64,000 nt of DNA from Hofstenia miamia (Eukaryota; Xenacoelomorpha; Acoela). The notes beneath the pieces are model-generated. The model was given only the letters and a program-made list of their open reading frames with translations. It searched no databases and had not been told where the DNA came from. Position 1 is the stretch's first letter. Every line of letters starts with the position of its first letter. The position numbers and the translations under genes are program-made. Of the stretch, positions 37,231-49,909 are shown in pieces. The DNA is taken from NCBI GenBank assembly GCA_004352715.1, contig SCFE01000045.1:25596-89595 (forward strand). Reading direction: 5' to 3'.

Positions 37231-39139
37231 GTTTTATTAAGGGGGTTCCTCTACAGAAAAAATGGTTTTGTGCAATGTTAGAACTTTTATCCATGCTTTA
37301 TAATTCTGCCTAATTCATTTTTTGAAAATATTTCTTATTGGGTAATTATTCAAGAAATTCAAAAAGATTTACACAATTTCTGATAATCGGAATACTGTTG
37401 GACTACCATGCTACTTAATTTTTTGATAATTTTTTTCATATTTACCTACAATCGAACAATCATAACTCATGTTTGCTAATTTTGACTTGATGTTTGGACC
37501 GAATGTTCCATTTTCTATTTAGTTCAGTGATTGTATGACGTTTTGCATATTAATTAGTTAAATAAGTCATTCGATATGCATATTTATGCAAATTAGCAAT
37601 TAGTTGTAAAGTTAATACTAAAAAAATTATTGTAATTGTATAGAGAATTTTATTCTCTATAGAAAGGTAAAATATAACATGATAACTACTTCAGTTATAC
37701 AGATATTACCCTTTTTTATTTAGCCTTATTATATCCTTTACTTTAGTGGTTACCATGGCAACCAGAACTTAAAATAATTTTTCAATCCAAATTTCTAGAA
37801 TGTCCAATTTGCTATATCATATAAGCCTAATATTGCCAGGATAATTTATTTGAATTATAGATTTTCTGCATGGGTACCCCATTAATGTTTATTTGTAAGT
37901 AATACGAAGTCTAGTATCTTACAAAAATACAATTATGCACATGAAAGCTAGTTTTTTAAACTCATTTATCTCGGATGTGCTTAATATACAGAAACTGGGG
38001 ATTTTGGAATTAGTTTTGCTACTTAGCGTAATGCCCATAATTATTCTATGTGATTCTTACATTTGGAACAGTTGGAATGTGGGTGACATTTCTGAAAATT
38101 TTCTGTTCCTCTGCAATTAGATTATACGAATTAATAGGTATTTTTTATATGCCTACAATGTTCCTAACAAAAATATTTGTTTGAACAATGAGTAAAAGTA
38201 ATCAACTTGTTAGACAGGGTTTGAATTATTACGTAGCGCGAGGCAGATAGTGTTTCCAAACTTGTACCTTGAGACCATGTACATTATGTTGAAAGAGAAA
38301 TAATATTTTATAGCAATATTGCACTAATGTTTTTATTAACGTGGCAATACGAATTTTCGTATGGCAACAATTATTCAATTAATTTTTTCTCATAGACAAT
38401 TTCGTTTTAAGAATGAATATGAATAAATATATTTTTATGCTTACATTTATGTAAACACTTAACTAACTTTAAGTCTATATTATTTTCTGATAATGAAAAT
38501 ATTCCCAATGATTTTGAAAATGAGCATTGTGAATTCATATATAGTAATATTAAAAATTTCAAGTGCAATGGAAATAAAAAAGGTTTCAGCAAAATTAAAA
38601 CGTGTTGATTGAAAAAAATTAACCCTTGGTTTTGGAATTATTCGTAGTTTTGATGGTGATTGTCAGGAAATATAATTGTGACGAATTTGTCATTCTACAA
38701 AGGCATGCTAAATGAAAACATCTAACTGTATGTACTGCATATATAATCACAACCATAGGAATTCTCCAGTTAAAAATGTTAAAGAAATGCATCAATTGCA
38801 ATAATTAAAATAATTAAGAAATTTTGACTACAAAGGGTATCCATTTTATAAAAATCAACTACAATTAACTAATTTGAAGACTAATGAATTTTAATAAAAT
38901 TGTATACGAAAATGGTATTTATACCTTGCAACAAATTAAATGAAAAAATTGTAAAAAAGAAATGAATTAAAATATGTATATGCCAATTTCCAAATTAAAT
39001 GAATAAAATTGATACATTTTACTATCTAATTCAGAATTTTGACGAATTTTTCTTTTCAGAAACTTGGTTAAAATCAAATGATTATTAAAATGTTTGTTTT
39101 TTTTATTTTTGAAGAAATAAAAGATAAAATTTAACAAAT
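37231..39139. other. No gene seen
   Basis: AT-rich noncoding sequence. Short open frames here have no family resemblance. Confidence 0.4.
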
Positions 39140-39520
39140 AAAACCGGATTTGGTAGTGTTCTGCTAAAAGTACCTGTACTTGAAAACTAGCCGATTTAAT
39201 TGCTAATTCTCTCTGATGTTCTGAATGTATATACTAGATATTCTATCTTCCCGAAACAATTAAAACTAGCCAGCTTTACCCCGGTTTACAAAAAAGACGA
39301 CCAAAATGTGCGCTCTAATTATCGCCCTATTTCACTTACATTGCCTATTAGCAAAATTTTTGAGAAACTGCTCTCTGATCAAATCAATGAACATGTCACT
39401 AAGTATAATCTTTTATCCAAAACGCGTTACGGATTTCGGAAAGGAATATCCACTAATGACGTACTGATTTACGCCACTGAAAAATGGAGAAAAGATATTG
39501 ATGACAGTAAATACTGTGTT
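39140..39520 (+). pseudogene. CR1-like LINE reverse transcriptase fragment
   Basis: Encodes the fingers part of a non-LTR reverse transcriptase: FPKQLKLASFTPVYKKDD, NYRPISLTLPISKIFEKLL and LLSKTRYGFRKGISTNDVL, ending with DDSKYCV. It is close to, but clearly different from, the RT of the LINE at 42381-46900. It is cut off at about 39520, exactly where the AGTAGTAG terminus of the large inverted-repeat element starts. The expected next segment (the LDLSKAFD block) is absent there and was not found beyond the far end at 52188. Confidence 0.88.
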
Positions 39521-42281
39521 AGTAGTAGAAGAGACTTCCTTCCTGTGCCACTTTTCTTCTGAATATTCGAGGGGGAGTCCAGCCTGTGCCACTTTTTTCT
39601 GATTGATCGAGAGGGTTTGCTGTACTGACGTCTTGGAACTTGTATAGTCATGAACTTTTACTAGTTTTTATGTTATTTATGTGGTCTAACTTGGTTTGCA
39701 TGTTTTATTTTACTTTACAGTTTTTGTATTATTAATCGATGTAATTTAGTTTGATTGTTTTATTTTACTTTACAGTTTTTGTGTTATTTATGGGTGTAAT
39801 TTAGTTAGCATGTTTTATTTTACTTATTACATACACGTTTCTGCTAATATATGTGACATTGTGTGTTGATTCATGTACTTACTAGTTTTATGATATTTAC
39901 AGAGGATCCATTTTATTTACATGTTTTATTTTACTTTGTTTACACATATCTATTTGTTGACATGCGTGACATTGTTAGCTGAGAGTTTACTTTGCGCTTT
40001 GTGATAATACATTGCTGAGTACTATCCATAAAAACTTCTATACACAGCTAATGATTAACAATCAGTGTAATTTAATTTGCTTTTTCTATACATTACATGA
40101 TAAAGGCAATTTCGTTTTCCAAAAAATTATACATGCGATGTTATTAGTAAGATTTGTGCATAGAAACGCTTTCATTAATACACTATTATGATATTAGTTT
40201 TACCTGGCAATCTTCTCTTTGCATTTCTTTTTTTGGTTGATATGGATTTTTGGGGGTTCTACACGTTTGCTGACAATTACATCATTTGTCGACTTTGCAC
40301 ATCTTTTTCAGTTTTACTTGTTTTATGACTCTTGCGTGGTTGTATACATTACACGGGTTTTCTACTTTTCACTTCTTATAACTTTCCAATATTCACTTGG
40401 TATGAAATTAATGTACGAATTCGTTAATAACTCTCTCAATCTAGTTGTTATAGAAGCAATGACACATTCATTATTCACCGTAGTTGAGGTAGATTTTTCG
40501 CATTGCCAGATATGATTCCAACTGATAAACTAGTCAACCCCATGTTGAGATCGCATTCTAAGTGTACAAATGCTTGTAAATAGTGTATTATTCACACATA
40601 AAAAATATAGACGGATGGTATTTAAAGGTAGATCGCAAAGAATTTTTAGAAAATTACAAACTAAAAATATTTAGGTTGATATAGTGAAAAACATTGTCTA
40701 TAAAATCACTTAACCATATTATTAACTCGGAGAATTTAATACATTTTTGGTAAATATCATCCAAATGACACAATAAAAAGCAATGTGTATAATTTAGTTT
40801 CAGTCAGTTGTTAGTTAAAAGAGAAAAATTAAACACATGCCATTAAAACAAGATCAATATGCATAAATTCATTAAAACTGAAATGTAAAAAAACGTGAAA
40901 AGTTATTATTCACACTAAAAATATAGACGCATGGTATTTAAAGGTAGATCGCTAAGAATTTTGAGAAAATTAAAAACTAAAAATTTTTTGGTTAATATAG
41001 TGAAAAATGTTGTCCATAAAATAGCTTAACCATGATATAAACTCGGAAAAATTATACATGTGATGCTATTATACAAAATGTAATTCGTTTTTTCGGGGAT
41101 TATTCATCACATACAAAGGGTTACAGTTCATTTTTCAAATACATTGCTACACTTCATTGTAAAAATTCTTAGATTTGATTTGTTTTTAGCTAATATCCAA
41201 TATACAAAATGGAAAAAATAATTGATTCTGGTCGTTAAATTGGTCAACTCCATATCAAGATCAATCTCTAAATGTACAAATACTTGTAAATAGTGTATTA
41301 TTCATACGCAAAAATACAGATGCATGGATGCATGGTATTTAGAATACAGAATTTTGAGAAAATTACAAAGTAATATTTTTTAAGTCAATATAGCGAAAAA
41401 ACAACGTCCATAAAATCGCTTAACAATCGTATAAAACTCTGCTATGACTTGAAAACTTTAATATATATTTGGTAAATATCATCCAAATGATGCGACAAAG
41501 CGAAAATCAATGAATATAATTTATAGTTTTAGAAAGCCTCTAGTTATAAATATAGAAAATTTAAATTGCATATGATTAAACAAAATATTCAACAGCAAAA
41601 ATCAATGTGTATAATTTGAAGCAGAAATTTGAAAAAACGTACTCGATTAAATGTGAAATATTATACTATGCATAGGTTATCAAACAATTATAAGTCAACA
41701 TACCTTATTTTGCATGTAGATACATTTGAAACCAAAATGCATTGCCTTTAATCTTTGACCTTTCACCAATTTGCATCATTCTTTCATGCTATGGAAAGCA
41801 TCACTTGATGTTAACCATCGTTCTACTTCCTTATGCCAAAACACTGTGATGGGATTACTCAGCAATTATTAACAAGAAACCACCTCAACAATTCCATAGC
41901 AGTTCCCTAAAATTAATAAGTGAACGCAATTGTAGAAACCCAGAGTTCATGCGCACTGATATGAAAATCAGCTATATGGGTAGAAAACGGGCATAAATCT
42001 AAACAATAAATATTTTGTATTAATAACAAGCATTTACAAAAAATTTTGTGAGATAGAATCACCAAGAAATTTGTAAGGCAAGTACAAATAATAATATTTC
42101 CCAACAAAGTGGAAATATACACATTTAAATTTTATTAAAATTACAAAATAATAATTTATTGGTCAATATAGTGAAAACAACACCAAAAATCGCCTAACCA
42201 TGGTATAGGCTATCACGACTTGAAAATTTAATCAATATTCAAATTAGTACAAAAATGAAAGCAAAACATTAAATTCAAGGG
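39521..42281. repeat. Left long inverted arm with internal subrepeats
   Basis: The outermost 100 bp holds two direct copies of a roughly 45-bp unit (CCTGTGCCACTTTTTTCTGATT...CGAGAGG). Further in, a TGCATGTTTTATTTTACTT unit repeats about every 70 bp near 39690-39830. From about 40560 a longer unit recurs at least four times (near 40570, 40910, 41280 and 42140), containing GAAAATTACAAA...TCAATATAGTGAAAA...ATAAAATCGCTTAACCA. The inner boundary is where similarity to the right arm ends, at TTAAATTCAAGG. Confidence 0.8.
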
Positions 42282-42545
42282 ATCAACGCTGGTTCATGTC
42301 CAACCTACCCAATATATTTTATATTATTTCATAAAACCATCTCTTATTTTTCATGTTTATAGTTAAAAACCGATAATTTAAGATAAGATAAGATAATCTA
42401 TATTCATTTGAATTTTTTACAATATTTTACTGATATTTCAAATGAATAGCGTTATTAACTACTGTGTACAAAAAAATAAATAATAACAAAAATGAAATAA
42501 ATAAAACAACACTGACTAAAAAATACACTGACTACGGATAGCTTA

Positions 42546-45468
42546 CTAATTTCGATTTATTGTATAATCGTTATTATAAAATTTAAATCCTATCCATGAT
42601 CTACCTGATATAAACTTTTGTTTGAGAAATAATAATTTTAATTCTTTTTTGAATTTTTTAAGGTTGTCTATTATTTTCATTTCTTTTGGCAATATATTCC
42701 AGTTATAAATTGCAGTATTAATAAAGGATTGACTCATGATATTTTTATTAAATTTAACACGTGAGTAGTTTTTTGTTCGTTTATTTTGCTTCAGACAATC
42801 TGTCGAAAATGAGAATGATATCTCGTTGTAGGGTGGTATTTTCTTTATGAATTTGAAGAAATAAATAATAATATTGTAAATAATTAACTCTTGTGGAAAA
42901 AGAATAGATTTAGAAATATATTCTTTTGTTTTAGAAGAGTTTTTATTACAAACATTTAATGCCCATTTTAGTTGAACTCGAAGCTTTTTTAACATTTGGC
43001 TGTGTACATTAGTATATAAGATATTAGCATAGTTTAAATTACTCATAACAAATGCATGAAACATTTGAATTACTGCAATTGGGGGTAACTGTTGGGAAAC
43101 ATGGGATATCTTTCTAATACCTATAGCCATTTTTTTAATAATAGTATTTATTTGCGACGTGAAATTAAGATTTGAATCTATTATTACTCCTAGATATTTA
43201 AACTTATTAACAGGTATAAGAGATGAATTATTGAAATTAATTGAATAGTCGGAGATGTCCTTTTTTTTCTAAAAGGTTGCATTATGCAAAATTCAGTTTT
43301 TTTCGTATTAATACGCAATCTATGCATGTTAAAATAGTTGCTCAATTTTATACAATTCGATTCAATAACTTTTACAGCTTTATCTAAGGATTTATTTCCA
43401 CAGTAAATAGATGTATCATCGGCGTATTGTTGTTATTTCACAGTACGTAATTTCCTTTATGTCATTCACATAAATATTAAAAAGCAGGAGACCTAGAATG
43501 GTTCCTTGAGGTACACCATTATTGACAGACAACCAATTTGAAAAAGTATCATTTAATTTAACTCGCTGAAGTCTATTACTTAAGTAATTAGATATAAGGT
43601 GAGCACTGTTAAGAGAAAAACATATATTTTTTAATTTTCTTATTAATATATCATGATTAATAGAATCGAATGCTTTTGAGAGGTCAAGACAGGCAATAGC
43701 AACAAATTTATTAGAGTCTAATAGTGCTCTCCATTTTTCTGTCGTTTGTATAAGTGCGTCTGATGTTGAATAATTTTTTCTGAAACCAAATTGTGATTTG
43801 GACCATAGTTTATGATGATTTAAATGAAGTGTAATTTGTTCATGTAATAATCTTTCAAATATTTTACTGATTGGTGATGTAATAGATATAGGTCGATAGT
43901 TTTTGGGACATTTTGGGTCGTCTTTTTTGTAAATTGGAGTAATATGAGCCTGTTTCAAGAAATCGGGAAAAATATTCCATTTTAAGCATTCATTAAAGAT
44001 ATAATTTAAAGGTTCGGCAATATATTTCGCATTGTTTTTTAGTAACCATATTGGAATTTTTGAGGGGCCGCTTGACTTGTTTGATTTTAGTTTCTTGATT
44101 GCTTTAATTACTTCAAAACTTGTTATAAAGCGAAAACCAAATTCAGGGATGTGCCTATTAGGAATTATTTCCTGGAATTTTGTTTGAGGACAGTCGTAAT
44201 TACGTAGGTTTGCAAATGTTTGATTTAAAATATTGGAAATTTCAAAATCAGAGACGTATTGATTTCCATCGGGGTCTACAATTTTTTCTATGGGAGAAGA
44301 TTTTGATTTGGTACAATTCGAGATTTCGTTAATCAATCTCCATTTACTCTTTTGGTTCGGTAATTTTCTATATTCATTTTTAATATACTCATTGTAAGCT
44401 TTACGATTTTCTATATTAGAAATATTTCTAGCTTTTTTGTATAATGCATAACTTTCAGGAGTACGGGCGTTAGAAAAAAATTTAAAAGCGTCATTTTTTT
44501 TTGTTATTAATTGTTTGCAGAAATCGGAAATCCAAGGCTTGTCATTCTTTATGTTTTTGCGAGAATGATTAGTAACAAGGATTTTTTTTCAGGACAATAT
44601 TCATCTAAATAGGATTCAAGAATATCAAGAAAGCTTTTGATCATGTTGCTAGGATCAACCGCAACGTATACAGAAGACCAAGTTTCACGTGAAAGAGCAT
44701 TTTTCAGGTTATCTATATTATCAGATGATTTTTCGCGAATAGTGATCCATTTTTTGGATATTTCAGAGCGTATTTTAGCTTTAGAGAAACTGGTTGATAT
44801 TATACAGTGATCAGAGAATGGACATTCAGAGGAGTAGTATAAGAAATCAAGATTATTTTCGGGCAGTGCAATACAGTCAATCAAAGTTGCACTGTTGGCC
44901 GCGATTCTTGTAGGAATGAAGGCATTTGCCGTTTTTAAATAAAAAGTATTAAAAAAGAGATTAATTTATTATCACGTTTATTTAAGTAATTTAGGTTCCA
45001 ATCACCCATTAATATTAAATCTTTATTTTCTGAGTAGGCCAGTGAAATTTCATTCTCAAGTTGTTCAAAAAATTCATTAGTATTACATTTATTTGGGCAG
45101 TATGAAACATTAATTAATTGTTTCTTAAAAGGTGAATTTTTGATAGGGTTATCAATTTCAACCCAAAGGTTTTCGAATTTTTCTGAGCTTACTATATCAT
45201 TCCGTTGCTTTGGATGAAATGATTTCGGAACTAGAAGGAGTACCCCGCCCCCCTTGCTTTTACCGAGTATATTACAATGAGTTCTATCATTTCTGAATAA
45301 TTTATATTGATTATTGTTATCTGACCAGACAATGTCAAGGTCATTGCAGTTAAACCATGTCTCAGTAATGGCTAGCACTACATTTTCATAAAAATTGCTA
45401 ATAAGTGACTTGTAATCGCAATTTTTATTAGATAAATTTTGGGCATTTAAATGAACGTAATTAATCAT
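42546..45468 (-). pseudogene. LINE ORF2: endonuclease and reverse transcriptase, frameshifted
   Basis: Order on the minus strand: an APE-type endonuclease at 44935-45468 with LNAQNLSNK, AITETWFN (catalytic Glu), GGGVLLL and MGDWNLNY; its end at 44549-44884 with FSDHCII (the catalytic SDH); the reverse transcriptase at 43416-44336 with TPIYKKDD, NYRPISITSPISKIFE, LDLSKAFDSINH and NNGVPQGTILG. The catalytic box YADDTSIYCGN is read in another frame near 43405-43435. The thumb and C-terminal region at 42546-43130 has WNILPKEM. Frame breaks lie near 44920, 44570 and 43430 and between 43130 and 43400. The layout is typical of the CR1/jockey group. Confidence 0.9.
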
Positions 45469-45725
45469 ATCTTTCTTAGATGAAACATTTTTTTAGATAT
45501 GTTTCATAATTGAGCAAAGGACCAGGATTTGCTTCGATTCCATGTATAAGTAATAATAAAAATTTTAAAACCAAAATTGCCAAAACCTCTTTGAAGGGAT
45601 TTTTTTAGGTATATCTGTTATTGGAAAAATGCTGATAAAAGTTGCAAACTTAGATTTTAAGAAAAATTTGTGTTGGTGAACTACCCTTAGTCTTAGATTT
45701 ACAAAGATAAATAAATCCATACCGT

Positions 45726-46869
45726 TTAGTAAAAAGTTAATAAGCGTCGGAGCTTTAGTACCTCGGAAGGTGAGAAATGATTAGGCGGTGTAGTTGAAAG
45801 GACTTCGGCGTACGTTTGCGGGTGCGGGGCGTAGCGTCCTTGATTAATCGTTGCTGGTGAGTACAAGGTACGTGATTGCCTGTGATGTTGCGGTGGCATA
45901 CGTGTATTCGCTGGTCGATATGATTGATAAGAATTAAGTGACTTTGGCGGCAAAATTGAGCGGCCGTAGATGAAAGGATGCTTTGCATTTGCAAAATAGC
46001 TTTTAATGCATCGTGCTAATATAGCATATCCAGATTCAGAGAAATGAATTCCTCCTCGTGTAAATAGATCTGCATCGACATATGCACCCTTGTAAAAATA
46101 ACGGTTATTTTCGAAGATCTTGTATTGCAATTGTTTTGCATTTTGATGTAATAATACATTGACTTCCGATGACATTTTATTAAACGTTTTAATATATGGA
46201 AATGGTGCGAGTTCACCCAATGTAATTTCTGCGTTTCGAAAGGAATGGCGTGTGGCAGTAATCAATTTTTCGAAAAGTGGTGTAAAATTCTTGTTTGATT
46301 GCATGACGTCGTTTCTTCCAGCAGTGATCATCACCTTCTTTATATTGTTCCTTTGTGGGTATTGATAAATTATGTTTGAAATTTCCTCGATTGTAGCTCC
46401 AGGATATGAATGAATCGTGACATCGTGATCTTTCACAAGTTTATTTGCCCTCAAATTGCGATACATTGATGTTCCAATTATCAATGTATCCGAAGTTTCT
46501 TTGATATGTTTGACTTTTCGTTGGTTTGTTTCACTTTTTTCTGGAGCATTTGTTTCGGAAACATTGTCGCTGTTCATGCATTTAGTGTTTGATGTTTCTA
46601 GTGGTGAGCGTGTTTCTTCTGAAGGGGATGGCGATTCTTTAATATTTGAGATTTTCCAAAGTACGTTTGAGTAGTTCATCCCTTGATAATGAGGCAAAAG
46701 GTGCAGCTAATTTAGCGGTGGTGATGCGTTTTTGCGAATAGAAATCTCCAATAAACTGAGAACTGTTAATTGTATTGAGTAGAGCATGCTCACTAGACCC
46801 GACTATCTCAGCGAGAAGCATGATTGGTTGTGTGTAAAATATATACAAGGAGAACAATAAATCTGACAA
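45726..46869 (-). pseudogene. LINE ORF1 with SGNH hydrolase domain, one frameshift
   Basis: 323 residues are open at 45726-46697. The N-terminal part (LAAPFASLSRDELLKRTLENLKY, 46639-46869) is in another frame, so one shift lies near 46640-46680. SGNH/GDSL esterase blocks are visible: LIIGTSMYRNL (Ser, with GTS replacing GDS), SYPGATIEEI (Gly), MITAGRNDV (Asn) and GGIHFSESGYAILA (His). All four SGNH residues are present. Esterase-like domains of this type are known in ORF1 of CR1-clade LINEs. The C-terminal 70 residues are Pro-, Tyr- and Arg-rich and may bind nucleic acid. Confidence 0.88.
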
Positions 46870-46900
46870 GAAGCATGCATTTACACCTAAATAAAATTAC

Positions 46901-47747
46901 ACTGTAAATTTTAAAACAGTACTTGGCTTACAAACGAAATATTTTGAAGTTTTATCTGGGCATCAAAGAACTTTAAGTCCAATTAACATATTGAATTTTG
47001 CTCCAGCTCTTTGTGCATAACATTTGGGAAGAAAAAAACAATTTCCATTTTGTAAAATTGCTTCTGCAATTTCCCCAAAAATTTTTGTAACAGATTTTCC
47101 CTTGGAAAACTGTCACAAAAAAGCGTTTTCCATATTTGCTAACATTTGATTGACAGGTGCTAATTGATGATTAATTCATGAATAATGAGGGCGTGTTGCC
47201 AAAAAGGTGAGAAAATTCACACATTACATAAACAATCTATGAATAATTTAGAGTGTACATGCTTATGTGTTAGAGAATTGGCTATATATCATAGCAAGCT
47301 TAATGAATAATGCATCCTGACATTATAAATTGTTATTAATAGGGGGATTGCATTGAATCCAATCAAAGTATATGGATAAATATTATGTCATGTGTAGACA
47401 TAGTTTACATAGGTGTATAGTAAAGGTCTTAACAATTATTGTTTGCAAAAAATTTCTAAATATTGTTAGAAAATTAGTTGGTTTGTACGAAAATTGATCA
47501 ATATTTTAAAACATGGAGGTGTATTTGCTTCAAGAAAAAATGCAAGTATCATTAATATACATAATTTTATAATTATTTGCTTTTAAAAAGAGTTAGATTG
47601 GTGGATACACTTTCATCTTGCATTCTTTCACATGCTAATATATCAGTGATGATACATTATTTTGATTGGTTTAAAAGTTGAAGCTCTCAAATAAATGCAT
47701 GTTAATTTTAACTTTATTCACTCTTTGACTAATAAGAATGGTGAGAA
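46901..47747. other. Interior of the large element, noncoding
   Basis: AT-rich sequence between the LINE 5' end and the 114-codon ORF. No motif recognised. It may contain the promoter of that ORF. Confidence 0.4.
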
Positions 47748-48092
47748 ATGCCGTGTGTACCAAACAAGTTCAAAAGCTACAAAATGTCTAAAGACAGAAT
47801 GTGTGGGCAATTACCAAAGGTAACAGGAAAAAACAGCAAAAGAACTTTATCTGACATGCAATGTTTGGTAAAGGCAGAGAAGAAATTATTGATTACTGTA
47901 CTAGTTGGTGAACTTAACTCAGTTTCAGAAGAAGCTCAGCATGTACTATACATATCTCTTTCTGAGTTGTCAGTTGGTGAACAGTTTATAATATGCAATG
48001 TCTATCAAACTCAGACAAAGTATGGCCCTGTGGTAAAAATTATTCTGGAAAATGACAACTGCTTCTTCCTCCCAAAGTGCTATGCACATTGA
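47748..48092 (+). CDS. Small unidentified protein, 114 aa, possible OB-fold
   Basis: An uninterrupted ORF starting ATG at 47748 and stopping TGA at 48090-48092, lying between the inverted arms but outside the LINE. The first 35 residues are basic (Lys-rich). The remainder, LLITVLVGELN...ISLSELSVGEQFIICNVYQ..TKYGPVVKIILENDNCFFLP, alternates hydrophobic and polar residues as expected for a small beta-barrel. The GEQFII...TKYGPVV.II......FLPK pattern resembles short OB-fold-like proteins I associate with invertebrate mobile DNA, possibly single-strand nucleic-acid binding; that is inference. No signal peptide or membrane segment. It could be cargo or a gene of the large element. Its intactness among dead genes is notable. 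Confidence 0.55.
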   Translation: MPCVPNKFKSYKMSKDRMCGQLPKVTGKNSKRTLSDMQCLVKAEKKLLITVLVGELNSVSEEAQHVLYISLSELSVGEQFIICNVYQTQTKYGPVVKIILENDNCFFLPKCYAH

Positions 48093-49909
48093 GCTGGATC
48101 ATGGTTTAAAATGTTAATTGGAGTTAAAGTTCATTGATGTGAGGTTAAACCTCTGAAATATTTTGGCTGTAAGCCAAGGACTGTGTTGAAATTTTGAGTG
48201 TAATATTATTTTTAGAAGGTGGAAATACATATTTATTTTCCTCCCTGCATATATTTTAAATAAATTTTCAATTTTTTAGTTAAAACTATGAAAAATGAGA
48301 AATACTTTGGGTAGGCTGGTTATTCAAATACCTTCTCCATGTGCAAGAATGGGAATCAAAATTCTCTTATGCTTTAATTAATGCTACCATCTCTTAGAGG
48401 GTATCACGCCTTTAAACCATATTTGTTATAACATTTGGTCTTTACTGTAATTCCATATTGTGTACACACATAATACATAGTGCGAATATTAGCCTACCAT
48501 GGTTAATCAAAACTTCAATAGAAATTGGAGATATAATCATACAATCATAAAAAGGAGAGATATTGATTAATTTTCATGTTATAGGCCTTAGTGATCAGAT
48601 GTAATGATGCATTTCATACTAATAATAATTAAATTTATAATGCATAACAGGGCTTTCTATTGTGTCAATCATTCATCAAGAAAAAATGAAATATATGCTA
48701 TTATTAAACACATAAAGCCTTGGAGGGTTGAGTCAATTACAATGCTAAATGGGATATATTTGATCACCCATGTAAAGAGATACAAATTTAATAATTTCTA
48801 GGGAATGTGGGTATGCATCTGATCATTATATCTAGTAACACGTCAATAATTCACTAAAACAACAAAAAACCTATTAGAATGTCAACCATGCATTGCAAAA
48901 AGGAAAGTTCATTGTAAATTTTAGCCATGGATTTATATATTTAATGAACAAATAAGCAAAATTCTCAAGTAAAAGAAAAACATTTTTAAATTTTTATGGG
49001 GGGGGGGTGCATTAATTTATTTAGCAACATAAATCGTGTTATATTTTCAATAAGAAATATCATACTAACATTGTTTAATTATTTCTAATATCAGCTCAAA
49101 TAGAGTGTATCACTAACTGACATAGCTCATTTCTTTATACAATTAAAGGAATTTTGCACAAAAACGAGATGTTCTAGTTTCAATGGAGATTATAATCATA
49201 AAACAACATGCCTTAAAAAGAAATGTAAAATGGTAATTTAACTAACAATAAAGAAGTTAAAAAAAAATCTTCAGCTAATAAATAATGAAATGATATTGTA
49301 CTTTCAAAAATAGGTGAATAATTTGCTTACAACATGCAATAGTTCTTTGTTCTTGTCAGCCATGCTTCAATTATTTGTTTTTAATTATCTTTACACTATA
49401 ATTGACGTTGAAACCCTATTTCCCTCACATAACATCTTAAAAGAACAGATCAAAATAGTGATTATTTTAGGAAAATGAAGTGAAAATTCAGTCAATCTAG
49501 TCGTGTTTACATTATCAATGGAATGGACACTATGATTTCACAGTGCTTTTATCATGTAGGTACTTTTTAATGTTGTATTTTTACCAAATATATATTAAAA
49601 TTTGGGTTGTTATTCAACACTCGGTTTTGTAGCATTGAATTTATTTCTTGAACACTTACAAAGTTTCCTATTTCAATCAATAATTGAAGTCTTTAAGCAT
49701 TTTGGTTTCTTGTTGTGTTGTGTAACATGGCGTTAAATCATAGTTGTGTAAGCCAATTAATGCTAATTTGCTATGTGAATTCGTGTATTATTGTGGAGCC
49801 ATAATCAACAATCTAATTGAAATGCGGGTGGAAATATCTTAACTGATTTGTTAGGGTGCAGTTTAGATCTTGGAATACTACTACACATAGAAACATTGGT
49901 ACACATTTA
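48093..49909. other. Interior of the large element, noncoding
   Basis: AT-rich sequence up to the right arm. A nine-base poly-G run lies at about 49000. No protein motifs were recognised. Confidence 0.4.

Larger units (their letters stand above)
42381..46900 (-). mobile_element. Nearly full-length CR1-like LINE
   Basis: A non-LTR retrotransposon on the minus strand. The 3' end is the short AAGATAAGATAAGATAA repeat at 42380-42396 (complement TTATCT units), followed inward by ORF2 and ORF1. The size of about 4.5 kb and the presence of both ORFs point to a near full-length insertion. The 5' boundary is approximate and no target duplication was identified. It is nested between the inverted arms and is younger-looking than most repeats here, but at least four frame breaks inactivate it. 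Confidence 0.85.

Noticed and set aside
40219-40515. 98-codon ORF in the left inverted arm
   Set aside because: Its counterpart in the right arm (50975-51262) is open too but diverges in frame and is hydrophobic low-complexity sequence. Possible but not supported as a gene.
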